A DNA stretch of 64,000 bases from Pratylenchus scribneri. Its lineage: Eukaryota; Nematoda; Chromadorea; Rhabditida; Pratylenchidae. Location of the stretch: contig JAQSEB010000021.1 of the NCBI GenBank assembly GCA_030063045.1, positions 62,001 through 126,000 of the forward strand, read 5' to 3'. Positions 12,101-21,848 of the stretch are shown piece by piece; within the stretch, counting starts at the first letter, position 1; each line of letters begins with the position of its first letter. The notes beneath the pieces are model-generated. The model made no database searches. It was not told the DNA's origin and saw only the letters and a program-made list of their open reading frames with translations. The position numbers and the translations under genes were made by a program.

Positions 12101-13353
12101 ATCGATTTATTTCCCTAAGGGACTTTAGACAAAAAAAATAAAAATTAGTATTTTTAGCTGGAAAAATTGATGATGGATTTAAAAATATTAATTTGATTAA
12201 AAATTCTTTTTTCATTTTATTTAATTATTTCCCCTTTCTAGGTTCATGCCTTTGTGGCTATTCACGGATCAATACGCACTGGTTGTGCCGAACACAGTGC
12301 AGAATATTTTGATTGCAATGGCAGTTATGGTGTTCATCGCCCTTTTGCTCATTCCTCAACCAATTTGTGCCCTTTGGGTGGCATTGGCGATTGCCAGCAT
12401 TGACATTGGTGTGGTCGGCTTTATGACATTGTGGAATGTCAATTTGGTAGGAAAAAATTAATTAGAAAATATTAATTTTATGAATATACAAAAAAATTTT
12501 TATTCATAAATTCTTTATTTCATCTGACATTTTACAAAAAAAAATTGCAAAAATAATTAAATATTTTATTACTTAATTTTTAATTAGAAAAATTATTCCA
12601 ATTAAAATATTTTATTTAAAAGGATGCCATTTCAATGATCACCATCATAATGTCCATTGGCTTCTCCGTCGACTACTCCGCCCATATCACCTATGGCTAT
12701 GTGTGTTCCACCCAACAAACTCCAAGGGAGAAGATTCGTGAGGCATTGGGCGCCCTTGGCTGGCCTCTGACCCAAGGTGCCATTTCCACAATTTTGGCCG
12801 TTATCGTGTTGGCTGATGTGCCCGCTTATATGATCGTCACTTTCTTCAAGGCAAGTTTCTAAAATTATTTTTTATTTCTCTAATGAAAATTAGTTACCGT
12901 AAAACTTCTAATAGAAGCCCCCGCTCTAATAGAAGCCCCCCTTTCCATTGAAAATTTTTTTTTTCGCAAATAACCAATTTTAGGTGAAATTAAGCTGAAA
13001 AAGCCGATTTTAAGCCGAAATAAGCATTTTTTGTTTCACAAAAATTCCGAAAATTTCCAGCCTCGGAGGGTCTCTGAAATTTATAAGCCCCGGGGCTTCT
13101 ATTAGAAGTTTTACGTAGGCTTTTATTGATTAAATATGCTTAATTAATATTAACTAATTCAATGATGACATTCTAACCTTTTAGCTTAATAATAACAAAA
13201 ATATAACTATCATAAATTTAATCAAACCTTCTCATTTCCCAATTCCATTTCTAGACTGTCTTCCTCTCAATTTCGCTGGGCCTTTTGCATGGATTGGTGT
13301 TCTTGCCGGTCACTTTGGCCCTGTTTGTTCGAGGCCGGTGCAGCACAATTTGA
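139..13353 (+). CDS. patched-related protein with sterol-sensing domain (PTR family)
   Basis: This is a multi-pass membrane protein of the patched/RND superfamily. Nematode PTR proteins act in sterol-dependent trafficking, cuticle and moulting; the role here is inferred from the family. Thirteen exons join in frame to 872 residues: 139-423, 948-1195, 2027-2249, 2781-3048, 3581-3813, 4415-4629, 10458-10659, 11162-11368, 11721-11821, 11873-11977, 12242-12446, 12623-12850, 13255-13353. An N-terminal membrane helix (about residues 25-50) precedes a luminal domain. The sterol-sensing region spans roughly residues 285-440 and includes GVDNMFLMIAA and ALTDALSFG. The C-terminal half repeats a five-helix block (FSVDYSAHITYGY). 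Intron 12 begins with GC (12851), a GC-AG intron; the other introns are GT-AG. Intron 6 is 5.8 kb long because it holds a retrotransposon and nested MITEs. The length is typical of the family and I see no frameshift, so the gene is probably functional. The start is the first in-frame ATG. Confidence 0.93.
540..905 (+). repeat. degenerate intronic minisatellite
   Basis: Intron 1 of the patched-related gene consists largely of imperfect copies of a phrase like ACTGGTAATCCCAATAAACC, some with TTGAGTTTAGGTCTAA. Spacing is irregular (about 21-60 bases) and the copies have diverged, so this is an old array. The open frames across it are by-products. Confidence 0.75.
1395..1690. repeat. dispersed inverted-repeat element remnant (GATGCGTC box family)
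   Basis: Intron 2 contains CAATCGATGCGTCTTGAAGAG flanked by AAATCGTTTAAACC and GGTTTATGGGGTTTAG arms. The same core and arms recur near 19130, 23770, 23920, 37060, 48030, 50280 and 62550. It looks like an old copy of a palindromic, non-autonomous element. Confidence 0.5.
4777..5194. mobile_element. MITE with TACCGTAAATCCTCTATT-type terminal inverted repeats
   Basis: In intron 6 the left end reads TACGTAAATCCTCTATTAAT. The right end is its near-exact inverse, ATAAATAGAGGATTTACGGTA. The element is about 418 bp, has no coding capacity, and contains a second, younger MITE (4836-4944). Related ends (TACCGTA...TACGGTA) occur at 12895-13117 and 34913-35178. The TA at both tips would suit a Tc1/mariner-type target, but that assignment is inference. 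Confidence 0.65.
4836..4944. mobile_element. hAT-type MITE, 109 bp, with 8-bp target duplication
   Basis: The ends are CAGTGTTGAGCA and TGCTCAACACTG, a perfect inverted repeat. They are flanked by the direct repeat CTAGGGAG at 4828-4835 and 4945-4952. An 8-bp duplication and CAGTG termini are diagnostic of hAT transposons. The interior is a tandem of GTACGA/TCGTAC motifs that can itself fold. It sits inside the larger MITE 4777-5194 and so is younger than it. Confidence 0.85.
5380..5648 (+). repeat. 5' long terminal repeat
   Basis: It starts TGTTGGGAATGGG and ends AAAATACACAACA. It carries a CT-rich stretch (CTCTCTCTATCCTCTCTTTC) and an AATAAA (5600) near its end that could serve as a polyadenylation signal. 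The sequence matches the copy at 10104-10372 base for base on reading. Confidence 0.95.
5649..5921 (+). other. retrotransposon primer-binding site and gag-pol leader
   Basis: TGGCGCAGTCAGC starts five bases after the 5' LTR and is the likely tRNA primer-binding site; I could not assign the tRNA. The remaining ~250 bases form an AT-rich untranslated leader ending at the ATG of gag-pol (5922). Confidence 0.6.
5922..10085 (+). CDS. Gag-Pol polyprotein, Ty3/Gypsy retrotransposon
   Basis: A single intact 1,387-residue frame fuses Gag and Pol with no frameshift between them. In order: a capsid-like region; two CCHC zinc knuckles (CFACGKPGHWRQQC near residue 265, CNCCGKKGHIATIC near 288); an aspartic protease (LDTGS near 346); reverse transcriptase with LPFGVKSAPS and the YLDD box near 647; RNase H (DASKDGIGA, TDHKPLL); an HHCC integrase zinc finger (about 1015-1060); and the DD-E core (IDFAG, SDNGTQ, NGQIERF). 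The protease-RT-RNaseH-integrase order is that of Ty3/Gypsy rather than copia. It probably replicates through virus-like particles. There is no envelope-like frame. No stop codon or missing catalytic residue was seen. Confidence 0.96.
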   Translation: MANLSAEQFQQLLAAITKNLAPAQNIGTNDAALAASLSLRINTFNYDPEAGSTFEKWHQRFGNHIEVDGDQLEESARVRLLIGKLGDSEYAKFADSILPTKPDELEYKDAITKLKALFADDRSLFVRRFECFKIKQQAGEDIATFISKVNAACENANLTLTKETLKCMIMVVGLRDEHHDLRQKCLQLLEEANKKGEELKLEKLGEECRAFQLLRDSAKSLSSSHHPSVNAIHNKPQQYKEKFKGKIKPKEGKAENKNEKNTKASCFACGKPGHWRQQCKFKDATCNCCGKKGHIATICRQRTQKTGTNEVQVGSIEVNMAANNAENYGWFIVPVKINGKNFDMKLDTGSQIAILTSATWAKLGKPKLVKSEIKASNCNGIQFNIMGKIECLVNFNGTEKKLIGYVTNQVAHDLLGIPWIVNLNILPKEILALLCSPENPIISTIQKSFNYEKLAYEDAKSLASALEQKFPEVFSPGLGVCTKMKAHLHLKEDSRPIFCKALPVPFNAKETVEAELKRLVSIGAIKPVQFSKWAAPILSVQKKNGKTRVCMDFSTGLNNAIELNRHPLPRPDEIFHKLNGAKVISQIDLRDAYLQIELDEQSKQLCGINTHLGLFQCERLPFGVKSAPSIFQELMDQLTSGIDGAGSYLDDLYIGSANTNEHKKTLFKLFERINEYGLKIQLEKCHFMQKEVHLLGHIVDSKGIRPDPARSEAIKKMPAPTDVSTLRSFLGALNYYGRFIKQMRELRAPLDELLRKDVKFEWTERQQTAFEKAKEILQSDLMLTHYDPKLPIIVAADASKDGIGATISHLFPDKTEKVIEHASITFSPAQRNYSQIEKEALGLVFAVKKFHKMIFGRQFTLQTDHKPLLAIFGSKNGIPIYAASRLQRWAIILSNYDFKIEYVNTNSFGKVDVLSRLIANYPKPEEEVLIANICTETEKFIEEFFVSSVEALPITVKEIAEETQKDEILQKLTKMCKNGWPNKCEDHELGPYFPKRNDINEINGCFVYGHRTIIPELLRSKVLKAMHLAHPGIVKMKAIAREHVYWPKIDSDIENLVRTCTQCQEAAKSPIKTTLKPWPLTGEVYERVHIDFAGPCKDGNTYLLVTDAFSKWPDVFRMKTISAKDTVDTMRILVNRYGIPKEIVSDNGTQLKSKEFRDFCSEFGIKHTFTPPFHPQSNGQIERFVDTFKRAMQKCKEEGPKWAEKMLLVYRTTPHSALDGHSPDQIFLGRRIRTKLSLLHPISNNKNECVIENDRQKYTNKMAQQFDVKNGAKLVEFTPGESIFLLNYRFGKTQWIPGTILEQVGHSPTYRVEVPMLKRVVHRHANQMRRRLPMEFAENREETTPENPLNPPQNCSPHRRYPIRHRTKTKVLQIDPSKSRYEEHERD
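10104..10372 (+). repeat. 3' long terminal repeat
   Basis: It lies 18 bases past the gag-pol stop, directly after a GGGGGAGA purine tract. The sequence reads identical to the 5' LTR. It is followed by the target duplication CAGTG (10373-10377) and then the host intron, whose acceptor (ATTAAAG) is at 10451-10457. Confidence 0.95.
12895..13117. mobile_element. MITE in last intron of the patched-related gene
   Basis: The left arm TACCGTAAAACTTCTAATAG and right arm CTATTAGAAGTTTTACGTA are inverted. The ~223-bp element is non-coding and lies in the GC-AG intron. A truncated relative with GGGGGCTT and ATAGAAAATTTACGGTA remains near 36226-36306 in the cathepsin gene. Confidence 0.7.
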
Positions 13354-14658
13354 CAAAATGATGAAAAAAATGGGGAAAGCAATCAAAATTGACCATAAGC
13401 CCCGATGAATTTACTAATTAATGACTTAATTTTACATTTTTAATTTATTTATTTATTCGTGCAATCTCACAAAATTGAATTGCCTTTCATAATACCATTT
13501 ATTCCATCTTGCCTTTCAAATTCTCATATTGCCCAACTGACTCTGCGATATTTAATTTATTATAATTTTTACAATTTTAATAAAATATTAAAAAGAATAA
13601 ATTATTATTTTTTTTGCAAATTCTAATTGGTTTTTTAAAATGTTTTTTATTAAAATAAAAAATTAATCCACCAGACATATGATCGAATTTAACGTTGGAA
13701 AAAGTGAAATTGAGGCCAAAATGGCATCTTAAACAGTGTGACATACTCAGCCTACGGATACGGAAACAAACTAAATGAATTTTCTAATAATTAAGTGACC
13801 GAGTGAAATCCTATTTTGAAAAATTCTTGGGTAGATCGAATGGTAAAATTTCAAGAATTCACTCTCGAGGAGAATAAAAACTGGTAAATCAAATTAATAA
13901 TTAATTAATTTTTCTCATTAATAAATATTTCTTCTCATCATCCATCCATCAATGCTTATCCAATCCACAAAAATAAGTCGACATATATAAAGGTATTTTA
14001 AAAATTTTTGTAATGCCCCACCGCTCTTTCAAATTATCATCTCAAATATTTACTTTACGATTTCACATTTTAATTTTCCCATTCACATCATTCAATTTCT
14101 ATTTAATCATCCAATAAGAAAAATAAATTTTTTCCTATTCCCAATTTTGGCCAAAATGATGAATCAAATATTTTTTTGGCCAAATAAATTCTGCTCTTTC
14201 GAGGTAATCATTTAATGGACAAAAAAGAATATTTTCATATGTTTTTCTCTACTCTGTTCATTTTACTTTTTCATTTCATTAATTTGGCCCTTCCAAAAGC
14301 CAAAAAGTGAATCAACATTTTTGTCCATTTAATTTTCCCCTCCCCACTCCACACCCCGTCCCCCGCTCCATCGCCGTTTTTCAGTGTTCATCCCATCCTA
14401 ATAAATTTAATTTTTACTTTCCGATTTGGCCAAATTATGAATCAAACATTACCCATTTTTGGCCAAAATGTTCCCTCTTCCCTCTGGCCTGTTCCAAAAA
14501 TATCGTCATTTCGTTAATTTAGCCCACCCATAAGCCATCCTTCTTCTTCCCTTCATTTTAAACCAATTCATTCATTTTATTTTTCAATTTTCCCAGTTCC
14601 TTCCAAACAGCAAAAAATAATTTCTCTAAATTTTAATTTTATTTCTTCATCTCATCCG
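13354..14658. other. intergenic region, no gene seen
   Basis: This AT-rich spacer lies between two genes on the same strand. AATAAA-like sequences near 13579 could end the upstream transcript. I see no conserved frame or RNA gene. Pyrimidine-rich stretches before 14659 (TTTTCCCAG at about 14597) could be a leader or splice acceptor for the next gene. Confidence 0.5.
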
Positions 14659-17600
14659 ATGAAATCCTCGGCCGGGGGCCCATTTGATGGCCGAAAAAGC
14701 GGCATTCTTTACTCCCTCAAAACATTTGCCTTCGTCCTTATTTTCGGCATTTTGATCACCGTCGGTGGATATGATCAATCAGAAGATGAACCGTAAGTTC
14801 ATTTGGGGGATTTTCCCTCAAAAACATTTTGCGTTTTTCCTCAAAAACATTTGTGCGTTTTTCCTCAAAAACATTTGTGTGTTTTCCCTCAAAAACATTT
14901 TGTTTTTTTCCTCAAAAACATTTTGTGTTTTCCCTCAAAAACATTTTGTGTTTTGCCTCAAAAACATTATGTGTGTTTTCCCTCAAAAACATTTTGTGTT
15001 TTGCCTCAAAAACATTTTGTTTTTTCCCTCAAAAACATTTTGTTTTTTCCCTCAAAAACATTTTGTGTTTTTCCCTCAAAAACATTTTGTTTTTTCCCTC
15101 AAAAACATTTGTGTGTTTTCTCTCAAAAACATTTTGTGTTTTCCCTCAAAAACATTTTGTTTTTTCCCTCAAAAACATTTTGTGTTTTTCCCTCAAAAAC
15201 ATTTTGTTTTTTCCCTCAAAAACATTTTGTGTTTTCCCTCAAAAACATTTTGTGTTTTCGCTCAAAAACATTTTGTGTTTTCCCTTAAAAACATTTTGTG
15301 TTTTCCCTCAAAAACATTTTGTGTTTTCCCTCAAAAACATTTTGTGTTTTCCCTCAAAAACATTTTGTGTTTTCCCTTAAAAACATTTTGTGTTTTCCCT
15401 CAAAAACATTTTGTGTTTTCCCTCAAAAACATTTTGTGTTTTCCCTTAAAAACATTTTGTTTTTTCCCTCAAAAACATTTTGTGTTTTCCCTCAAAAACA
15501 TTTTGTGTTTTCCCTCAAAAACATTTTGTGTTTTCCCTTAAAAACATTTTGAGTTTTCCCTCAAAAACATTTTGTTTTTTCCCTCAAAAACATTTTGTGT
15601 TTTCGCTCAAAAACATTTTGTTTTTTCCCTCAAAAAATATTTGATAAGATCATGAATCAAGATTTTAATTTTCCAATTAATTCAGCATTTACCTCACCAC
15701 AATGGACCAGCATCATTTTATACTGCCCTTCATGCAAATGGATCAATGCATGCCCCTGCCTGGAAAACCGGTTGTTGATTCATTTGGGCTGCATTTCCGT
15801 CTGCCGAATGGATTTTTGTGCCCCAAGCCTGGGTTGATTTTTTTTACCTAATTTAATTTGGCAATTAAATATCTATTCCATTGGACATTTTAATGGATTT
15901 TTTAACTTTATGAAACGCTCATTTATCCAAATCAATTTCCCACATTTTATAATATTTTTCTCAAACAGATTGATCATTTGCTATCGAAGCCAACTGGATC
16001 CAAGCAGAACAACCAATGGTCTGACTGTAGGAAAACAATATCAAGTGCGCAATCATCCGGCACAAGTAGGCCAAATTTACTTTTAATACAGTATTCGATT
16101 ATAAATTTGGATATTATTCCTTTCTTTTATGCATTATTTCGATCTCTTTTTAGACCATTTCTTTTCATATTGATTGAATTAATCATTTCATTTAACCCAA
16201 TAATTCAACATTTCTAATAAAATCTCAAATTCAGATGGATATTGTGGAAAAATGTCGCAAGGAATATCCAGGAGAACACGATATTTTTCATGGCATTCGG
16301 ATCAGCACAAATGAAAAAGAGAAAAAGATCATTTTGGAGCTGTCGATCACAGATCACATGTTTGTTATTAATTAATTAATTATTTTTTTTTTTTTCTATT
16401 TTTTATAGATTTGTTCTGCCCTTGGTGGATCATTTTTGGATCAATTTCGGCCGAGAGAACTCTTTGTCATCATTCGTTCGGCTTCCCGATAAAGAAGTTG
16501 GAGTGATAAGTGAGTTTTTCAATGGAATTTTGGAAAAATCACTAAAATGTTCTTGAACTTTTTAACGAATTTTATATATAAAGGGTCAAATCAAAAATAT
16601 ATTCCTCCATTTCATTACGGTCATTTTTCGATAAATTTTAAGGAATTGTTCGGAGATATGCTCGAGATAGTATCCAATATGAGGGCTTTATGAACAACAT
16701 TGGAAATGGGGCAAAAATGCAACAATTTGTTGGCCTTTGGTTGCTTGGCATGGACATCTTGCCAATGGAATTCGTGAAGGAGTTGCATTTGTTTGTCTTC
16801 CGGGATTGCAATTGCACAATGGAAGCCTGGGTTCGTTTTTATTATATATTTAATTTTGGAATTGAATAAATTGCCAAATTACAAAATTAATTTTTCCAAA
16901 ATTTCCAGTTCACCCATCCAATTTATTCGGTCGATCCAGAGCGACTCCCTTCGCTGAATTATGGCTCGAATGAATGCAAAATAAATAATACGGTGGTGGA
17001 AAAATTGGAAAATATTGAAACAATGAAGAAGGGCGACATTATCACAATTTGGTTCTCTCCAATTGCTGATACCAAATTCGTCGACATTAGAATGAAAGGA
17101 TATGGCCAGAACAAAATCTTTGGCATGTCTATTGTGATCTCAAATGAAAAGATCGAATTTTATGAAGCGGTAAGCAATGAAATTTAACAATTATTTTATT
17201 ATGGGAAAATGGCCTTATTCTGATATTCAATTTCAATCTTCATATCTTAAAAATATTAAAATATTTTAAAATTTATAATATTGTTTCTTTATTAAGAATT
17301 GGGATTACTCGGCATTGCCCTCCGAACATGGATTGTTGCCACCGGCTTCGAATATTCTTGTTGAAATTCATGTGCATGAATATTCCTTCGAAGTTGTTTA
17401 TGTGCAAGATGATAATGAAAACATTGTGGGCAACAACAATTTTTGGCCAACTGGTGGAAAAAAGATTGAGGAATTGAAGGATGTTGTAATTTCGGTGCAT
17501 TCCAATGCCTTCATGGGACGTATTGGGAAGAGCGAAATTGAACATCAGGTACCTAATATATATGTAGTAGATATAGGAATGGGAATTAGCTATTCCCGGG

Positions 17601-20600
17601 ATTAGATAGGAGTTTGGGCTAGATAATTACGGGAATCTCGGTTTCTAGGCATCGTACAGACTCAAGAGTAGGTTCATTCGATTCGGCGTGGTCGATTTAC
17701 TATATGAAATTTCAATTAGAGGCCGATCTATAGTTAGGTTAGGGTAGGGCCAGCATGGGTTCTTGGATTAGGGCTAAGGGCTAGGGATCTAAGAAAAGGT
17801 CTGAAATTCAAATTTCGTGTAGTAAATCATCCATGCCGCGTCGATTGAGTCTAGTATCGAATCTGTAAGATGCTTAGAAACCGAGATTCCCGAAATTATA
17901 GCTAGCTAATCCCGGGACAAGCTAACTCCCTGAATTAGCTGTAACATATATAATATTAATTTAATAAATTGAAGGATTGGGAACCACCAAAATTACCTTA
18001 TTCCATGCGCCTGGCTCAAGATGTCACCAGCGGGTCATCAATTCGAATTCATGGAGTGGTTGAGCCAAATGCCAAAAGCATCGAAATTAATTTGATGCAT
18101 GATGCCCCTGAATGGCATCAATATATTGGCGCAACATGCCTTCGAATCCGTGTCGATTTTGTCAGCAATACCATATCGCTGAGCACATACCACAATGTAA
18201 TTATTTCAGCAGGAAATTAATATTATTTAAACTAATTTCATGAATTCAGAAGAAATTGTTCGAAAGCGAACCCATCAAACATCAGGATTTATTCAAGCAA
18301 GGAGAAGCGTTCGATTTGACCATTGTGATGGAGCGATTCACAAATGAAACGAATCCGAATATTACGACCCTTTACTATATTGCGGTTAATGGACGTGGAA
18401 TGGAATATCAAGGGGATTTGCCAGTTTGGACGATCAATTGGATTTGGGTAAAATGGGAATTATTTTTTTAAAATGATGGAAAACAAATTCAGCTCAAAGC
18501 TGCCAATTGAGAATTATGTGGTAATAAATAATGGAAATTTGAATAAAAATTAAATTAAATAAATTATAGGAGGATCAAACTAAAATTGTCGAAAAATACG
18601 AACTGGAACATTTATTTATGGTGGACGATGAATTATGCTTTTCTGCCAAAACCGACAAAGCGCAGAATGGAGAAGAAAATGCATTCCAAATTTATTTGTT
18701 CCATGAAGCCAACGAAGAGGATGAGAACGAGAATAGTAAATAAATTATTTATTAAATAAAAGGGAAAATTTCAAAAAGTAAAATAGAAAATTTAATGAAA
18801 AATTCCAAATTTGCGGTGGAAAAATTTATAAATTCATAATTTCATAATATAAAAAACATATATTTTGAATATTAATTTTACGAATATTAGTAGAAATATT
18901 TTTGTCATTTATATTTGGGAAATATTGAAATGAAAATAGCGAATAGAATAAAACGGTTTATAACTGTTTATAAATTTATCCTAAACCCACAAACCCTATA
19001 CCCATTCGATAGATCTCGATGTGATGCATTGTTTGATAACGATTTGGTTTGGGTTAACCAATTTTTAAGTAGTTTTGAACTAAAAACCATGTAAGGGTTT
19101 AAAACCTTTAATTTTTGGTCAAACGCAACAAATTATATACCATTCGATGCGTCTTGACGAGATCTATCAAATGAGTATATGGTTTGGGGGGTCTAGGATA
19201 AACCCAGGGTGTCTAAAATACCACATAAATGTGGTATTTGCCACATTTCCGACCATCTCGCCACATTTTTCCCACATTTTTGATTTTTTTGGCGAGCACT
19301 TTTTGTTATAATTTTTCGGTAGTTAGCCATTTTCGACTAAAATTTTTAGCTGTGCGGCCATTTTTGAGTGAAATTTTTCGCTGCGCGGCCATATTTGGAT
19401 ATAAAATAATAGAGAAATATACAAAATAAATATTTTTAAATTAATTTTTATTTAAATCTTAATTGTTTTAAAAAATGCCACATTTTTTGCCACATTTTTG
19501 GCCAATTTTGCCACATTTTTCCCACATTTTTCATAGCCAATGCCACATTTTTGGTCAAACCTTATAGACACCCTGGATAAACCATTAAACCGTTATAAGC
19601 TTTTCGCCATTTTCAATAATTTATTCGCCAAATTAAATACTATCTTTTATATTTTAGTTGGCGATATGCTTCTGAAAATGGAATTCACATTTGATGAAGA
19701 AGATGGAGAGGCTAAATCTATGGGGATGAATGCCAAATTGCATCATCTGAAAACGCAAAATGAACAGATCCCAACATTTTCCGATAAAAATCCATTGGGC
19801 TATGCCGGACAGGATTTTAGTGTTGTAATCAAGGCAGAGCGGATTCAAGTCTTTTTGGACACTGATGGAAAGAATCAAACCGTTGAAGTGAATCAATTAA
19901 ACATTGTTTTGAACAGTGGAATTAGCTACATGTTTCCGGAAAAACCAAACGTTAAAATGCCACCATCATGGGCTGTGAATTGGCTTATAGTAAAAAAATA
20001 TAATTTAAAATTGCTATTAATATATATTAGAGATCGGCAAGGCGTCGGAACCTCGGTCCATGTTTTGGCTTAATTAGGGAAATTTTTGTCCAGCAAATTT
20101 TGTTCGAAGTCCATTAGCGCTATAGGCAAAAAAATCAAGTTAAATAAACCCACTAGTAAAAAATTTTCACCAAAAACGGCCTTGCAGGAATAAATTTTAA
20201 CGAAAAATACCCAAAAATGACATTTTTATCAACCAATTTCCCTGGTCGAGAACCCATTCAACCAATTGTTTTTCGTTCGTAACTTCAGTTCGGTTTTCCC
20301 TAAAAAACCCGAACCCGAGATGGAACCGAAAATTCAAACAAATTCTTCAGTCGGGTTTCGGTTCCGGTTTTCGCGAACAGTACCGAATTGGCCGAAATTG
20401 CCCGAACGGGAGTCCGAACTCCGAACCCTCCCCCCATCTCTAATATATATTAGACTTTAATTCAAAACTAAATAAAAATATTAAAATTCATCTGGATAAA
20501 ATTAAAAAATGAATTTAGATTGCCGGAAACCTGACAAATGTAAAAATTGGAAAAGAATCGGAAAAATGTGAAGGTCAAAAACCACTGCCACCAAACATCA

Positions 20601-21159
20601 AGCAAGTTGACCCAAAAAAGCCATTGGCCATTGGCAATTTGATCACCATCCAAGGAACAATTGGAAAAATGGGCAATTTTTCGATTAGTTTCTTTCGTGA
20701 AGCTGTGGAATGGCATCCAATTAGTTTGTTTCATAAAATTCTAAATTAATTTATTTTATTATATTTTTAGTTGGCCAAACTGTTATGCAAGCCAATTTCA
20801 CAACCGATATTGTTAAATTCGGCACCTATTTTGTAAGTCAATGAATTTATTTCAGAATTTAATTTTCATATTTATTTAGTATCCGGAATGGAAAGGCGAA
20901 AAAAAAGATGCATTGGCAAATCCATTGATGGAAGGAGATAAATTTGTGATGGTTGTTGAGGTGATGAAGGACCATTATAAAATGCAAATTGGAAGCAAAA
21001 CATTCAACTATTCTCATGAGTATATGCCATATTGGGCCGTTCAATATATTGTGGTATGTAAATAAATTTATAAATTTGGATGTTTCTAATTGTTCATTTT
21101 TACAGGTGAAAGGCAATTTGGAGGCCAACAATGATTCCACCTTCATTCAAATTGAATGA
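14659..21159 (+). CDS. type II membrane protein with tandem galectin-like domains
   Basis: Sixteen exons join in frame to 905 residues: 14659-14792, 15686-15832, 15969-16065, 16235-16359, 16409-16509, 16643-16830, 16909-17169, 17297-17548, 17975-18196, 18250-18447, 18570-18735, 19658-19989, 20519-20723, 20771-20832, 20880-21053, 21106-21159. A short basic N-terminus and one hydrophobic helix (about residues 18-37, no obvious cleavage site) suggest a type II anchor. Residues ~40-265 are unrecognised. From ~280 on come three or four beta-sandwich segments with galectin character: strand patterns such as IRIHGVVEPNAKSIEINL, and domain ends like PVWTINWIWV, PSWAVNWLIV and MPYWAVQYIV. The canonical galectin sugar-contact motif (H-NPR...WG-E-R) is not obvious, so carbohydrate binding is uncertain. 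It probably faces the lumen or cell surface. All junctions keep phase, so it appears intact. Confidence 0.82.
14815..15640 (+). repeat. 24-bp minisatellite in intron 1 of the galectin-like gene
   Basis: About 34 tandem copies of a 24-base unit (CCCTCAAAAACATTTTGTGT + TTTC) lie between exon 1 and exon 2. The left part is more variable; the right part is nearly perfect with CTC/CTT variants. Because 24 is a multiple of three and the unit has no stop, long open frames run through it on the plus strand in all three frames. They encode only an 8-residue repeat and are not counted as genes. Confidence 0.95.
17550..17955. mobile_element. inverted-repeat element in galectin-like gene intron
   Basis: The phrase ATTACGGGAATCTCGGTTTC on the left returns inverted on the right as GAAACCGAGATTCCCGAAAT. 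Outer matches are AGCTATTCCCGGGATTAG and CTAATCCCGGGACAAGCT. It is non-coding, about 400 bp, and looks like an older MITE. Confidence 0.6.
18955..19605. mobile_element. older palindromic element hosting a nested hAT MITE
   Basis: Intron 11 of the galectin-like gene has AAACGGTTTATAA on the left and TTAAACCGTTATAAG on the right. Inside are two opposed halves with ATACCATTCGATGCGTCTTG and ACCCATTCGATAGATCTCG. It is a member of the GATGCGTC box family and is interrupted by the 371-bp element at 19205-19575. Confidence 0.6.
19205..19575. mobile_element. hAT-type MITE with CAGGGTGTCTA ends and 8-bp duplication
   Basis: The element starts CAGGGTGTCTA and ends TAGACACCCTG. Its flanks carry the direct repeat GATAAACC at 19197-19204 and 19576-19583. 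The interior has many GCCACATTTTT and GCGGCCATTTTT motifs. It has no open frame and inserted into an older palindromic element. Confidence 0.85.
20028..20444. mobile_element. AGAGATCGG-ended inverted-repeat element
   Basis: Intron 12 of the galectin-like gene contains AGAGATCGGCAAGG on the left and CCCCATCTCT on the right, with AATATATATTA on both outer sides. The interior is rich in CGAACCCGA / TCGGTTCCGG motifs. The same AGAGATCGG / CCGATCTCT ends bound the larger element at 56934-58325. Confidence 0.5.
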
Positions 21160-21848
21160 AGGCCAAAATGCTGAAATGTCGAGGAAATGGATCGGAATGG
21201 GAGAAATTTAACTTTATTGGTCCTTTATTCAATCCTATTTAATTATTTATTCACCATTTTATCCATATTTCATTTCATTTTTGCCAATTTATTCTGAACT
21301 ACAGTGTATTATGTAATATGTATTTTATTGTGCTATAAAAAATGAATATTTTTATTTAAATTATTTTAAGTCTAGCCATAGAATTAGCTTAAAAAGTTAT
21401 CACAAGTTTTGGCCAATGTTAAATATTCACCGAGTTATGGCCAAAAAACTGTTGGTTTAATTAAAATTGTATTTCTGGTGGTTTTTTGACCATAACTCGG
21501 TGAATATTCAACAATTGTAATTTCACTGCAGAAGAATTCAAACAACGATTCTAGCTAGGGAAGCAATTGGGGTGGAAATAAGGACAAAATAGGATGGGAC
21601 TGGTAATGAAAATATTTAAATAAAAATGAGGAGAATAAAATGAATGAAAAATTATTGGAAATTTTATTTCAAATTTAATTTTAATGCCAATATCTTTAAA
21701 ATTTAATCCAATTAAATTTATTTTTCTTTATTTGAATTAAATTTACTCGAAAGAAATTTTATTAAATCTTCTAAAAATTTGTCAATTTCCATTGATTATT
21801 ATTAATCCTTTAATTACCCAGTACCCAGAACAGAATATCCAAAATTTT
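21160..21848. other. intergenic region between convergent genes
   Basis: This spacer lies between the galectin-like gene (+) and the small heat-shock gene (-). It holds an inverted pair around 21385-21515 (CCGAGTTATGGCCAAAAAAC / TTTTTTGACCATAACTCGG), which could fold or be a small MITE. No gene is seen. Confidence 0.5.

Noticed and set aside
14765..15552. Long open frames (up to 258 codons) of Phe/Lys/His/Cys octapeptide repeats
   Set aside because: They are the 24-bp minisatellite read in three frames. It lies in an intron bounded by good splice sites whose flanking exons join in phase.
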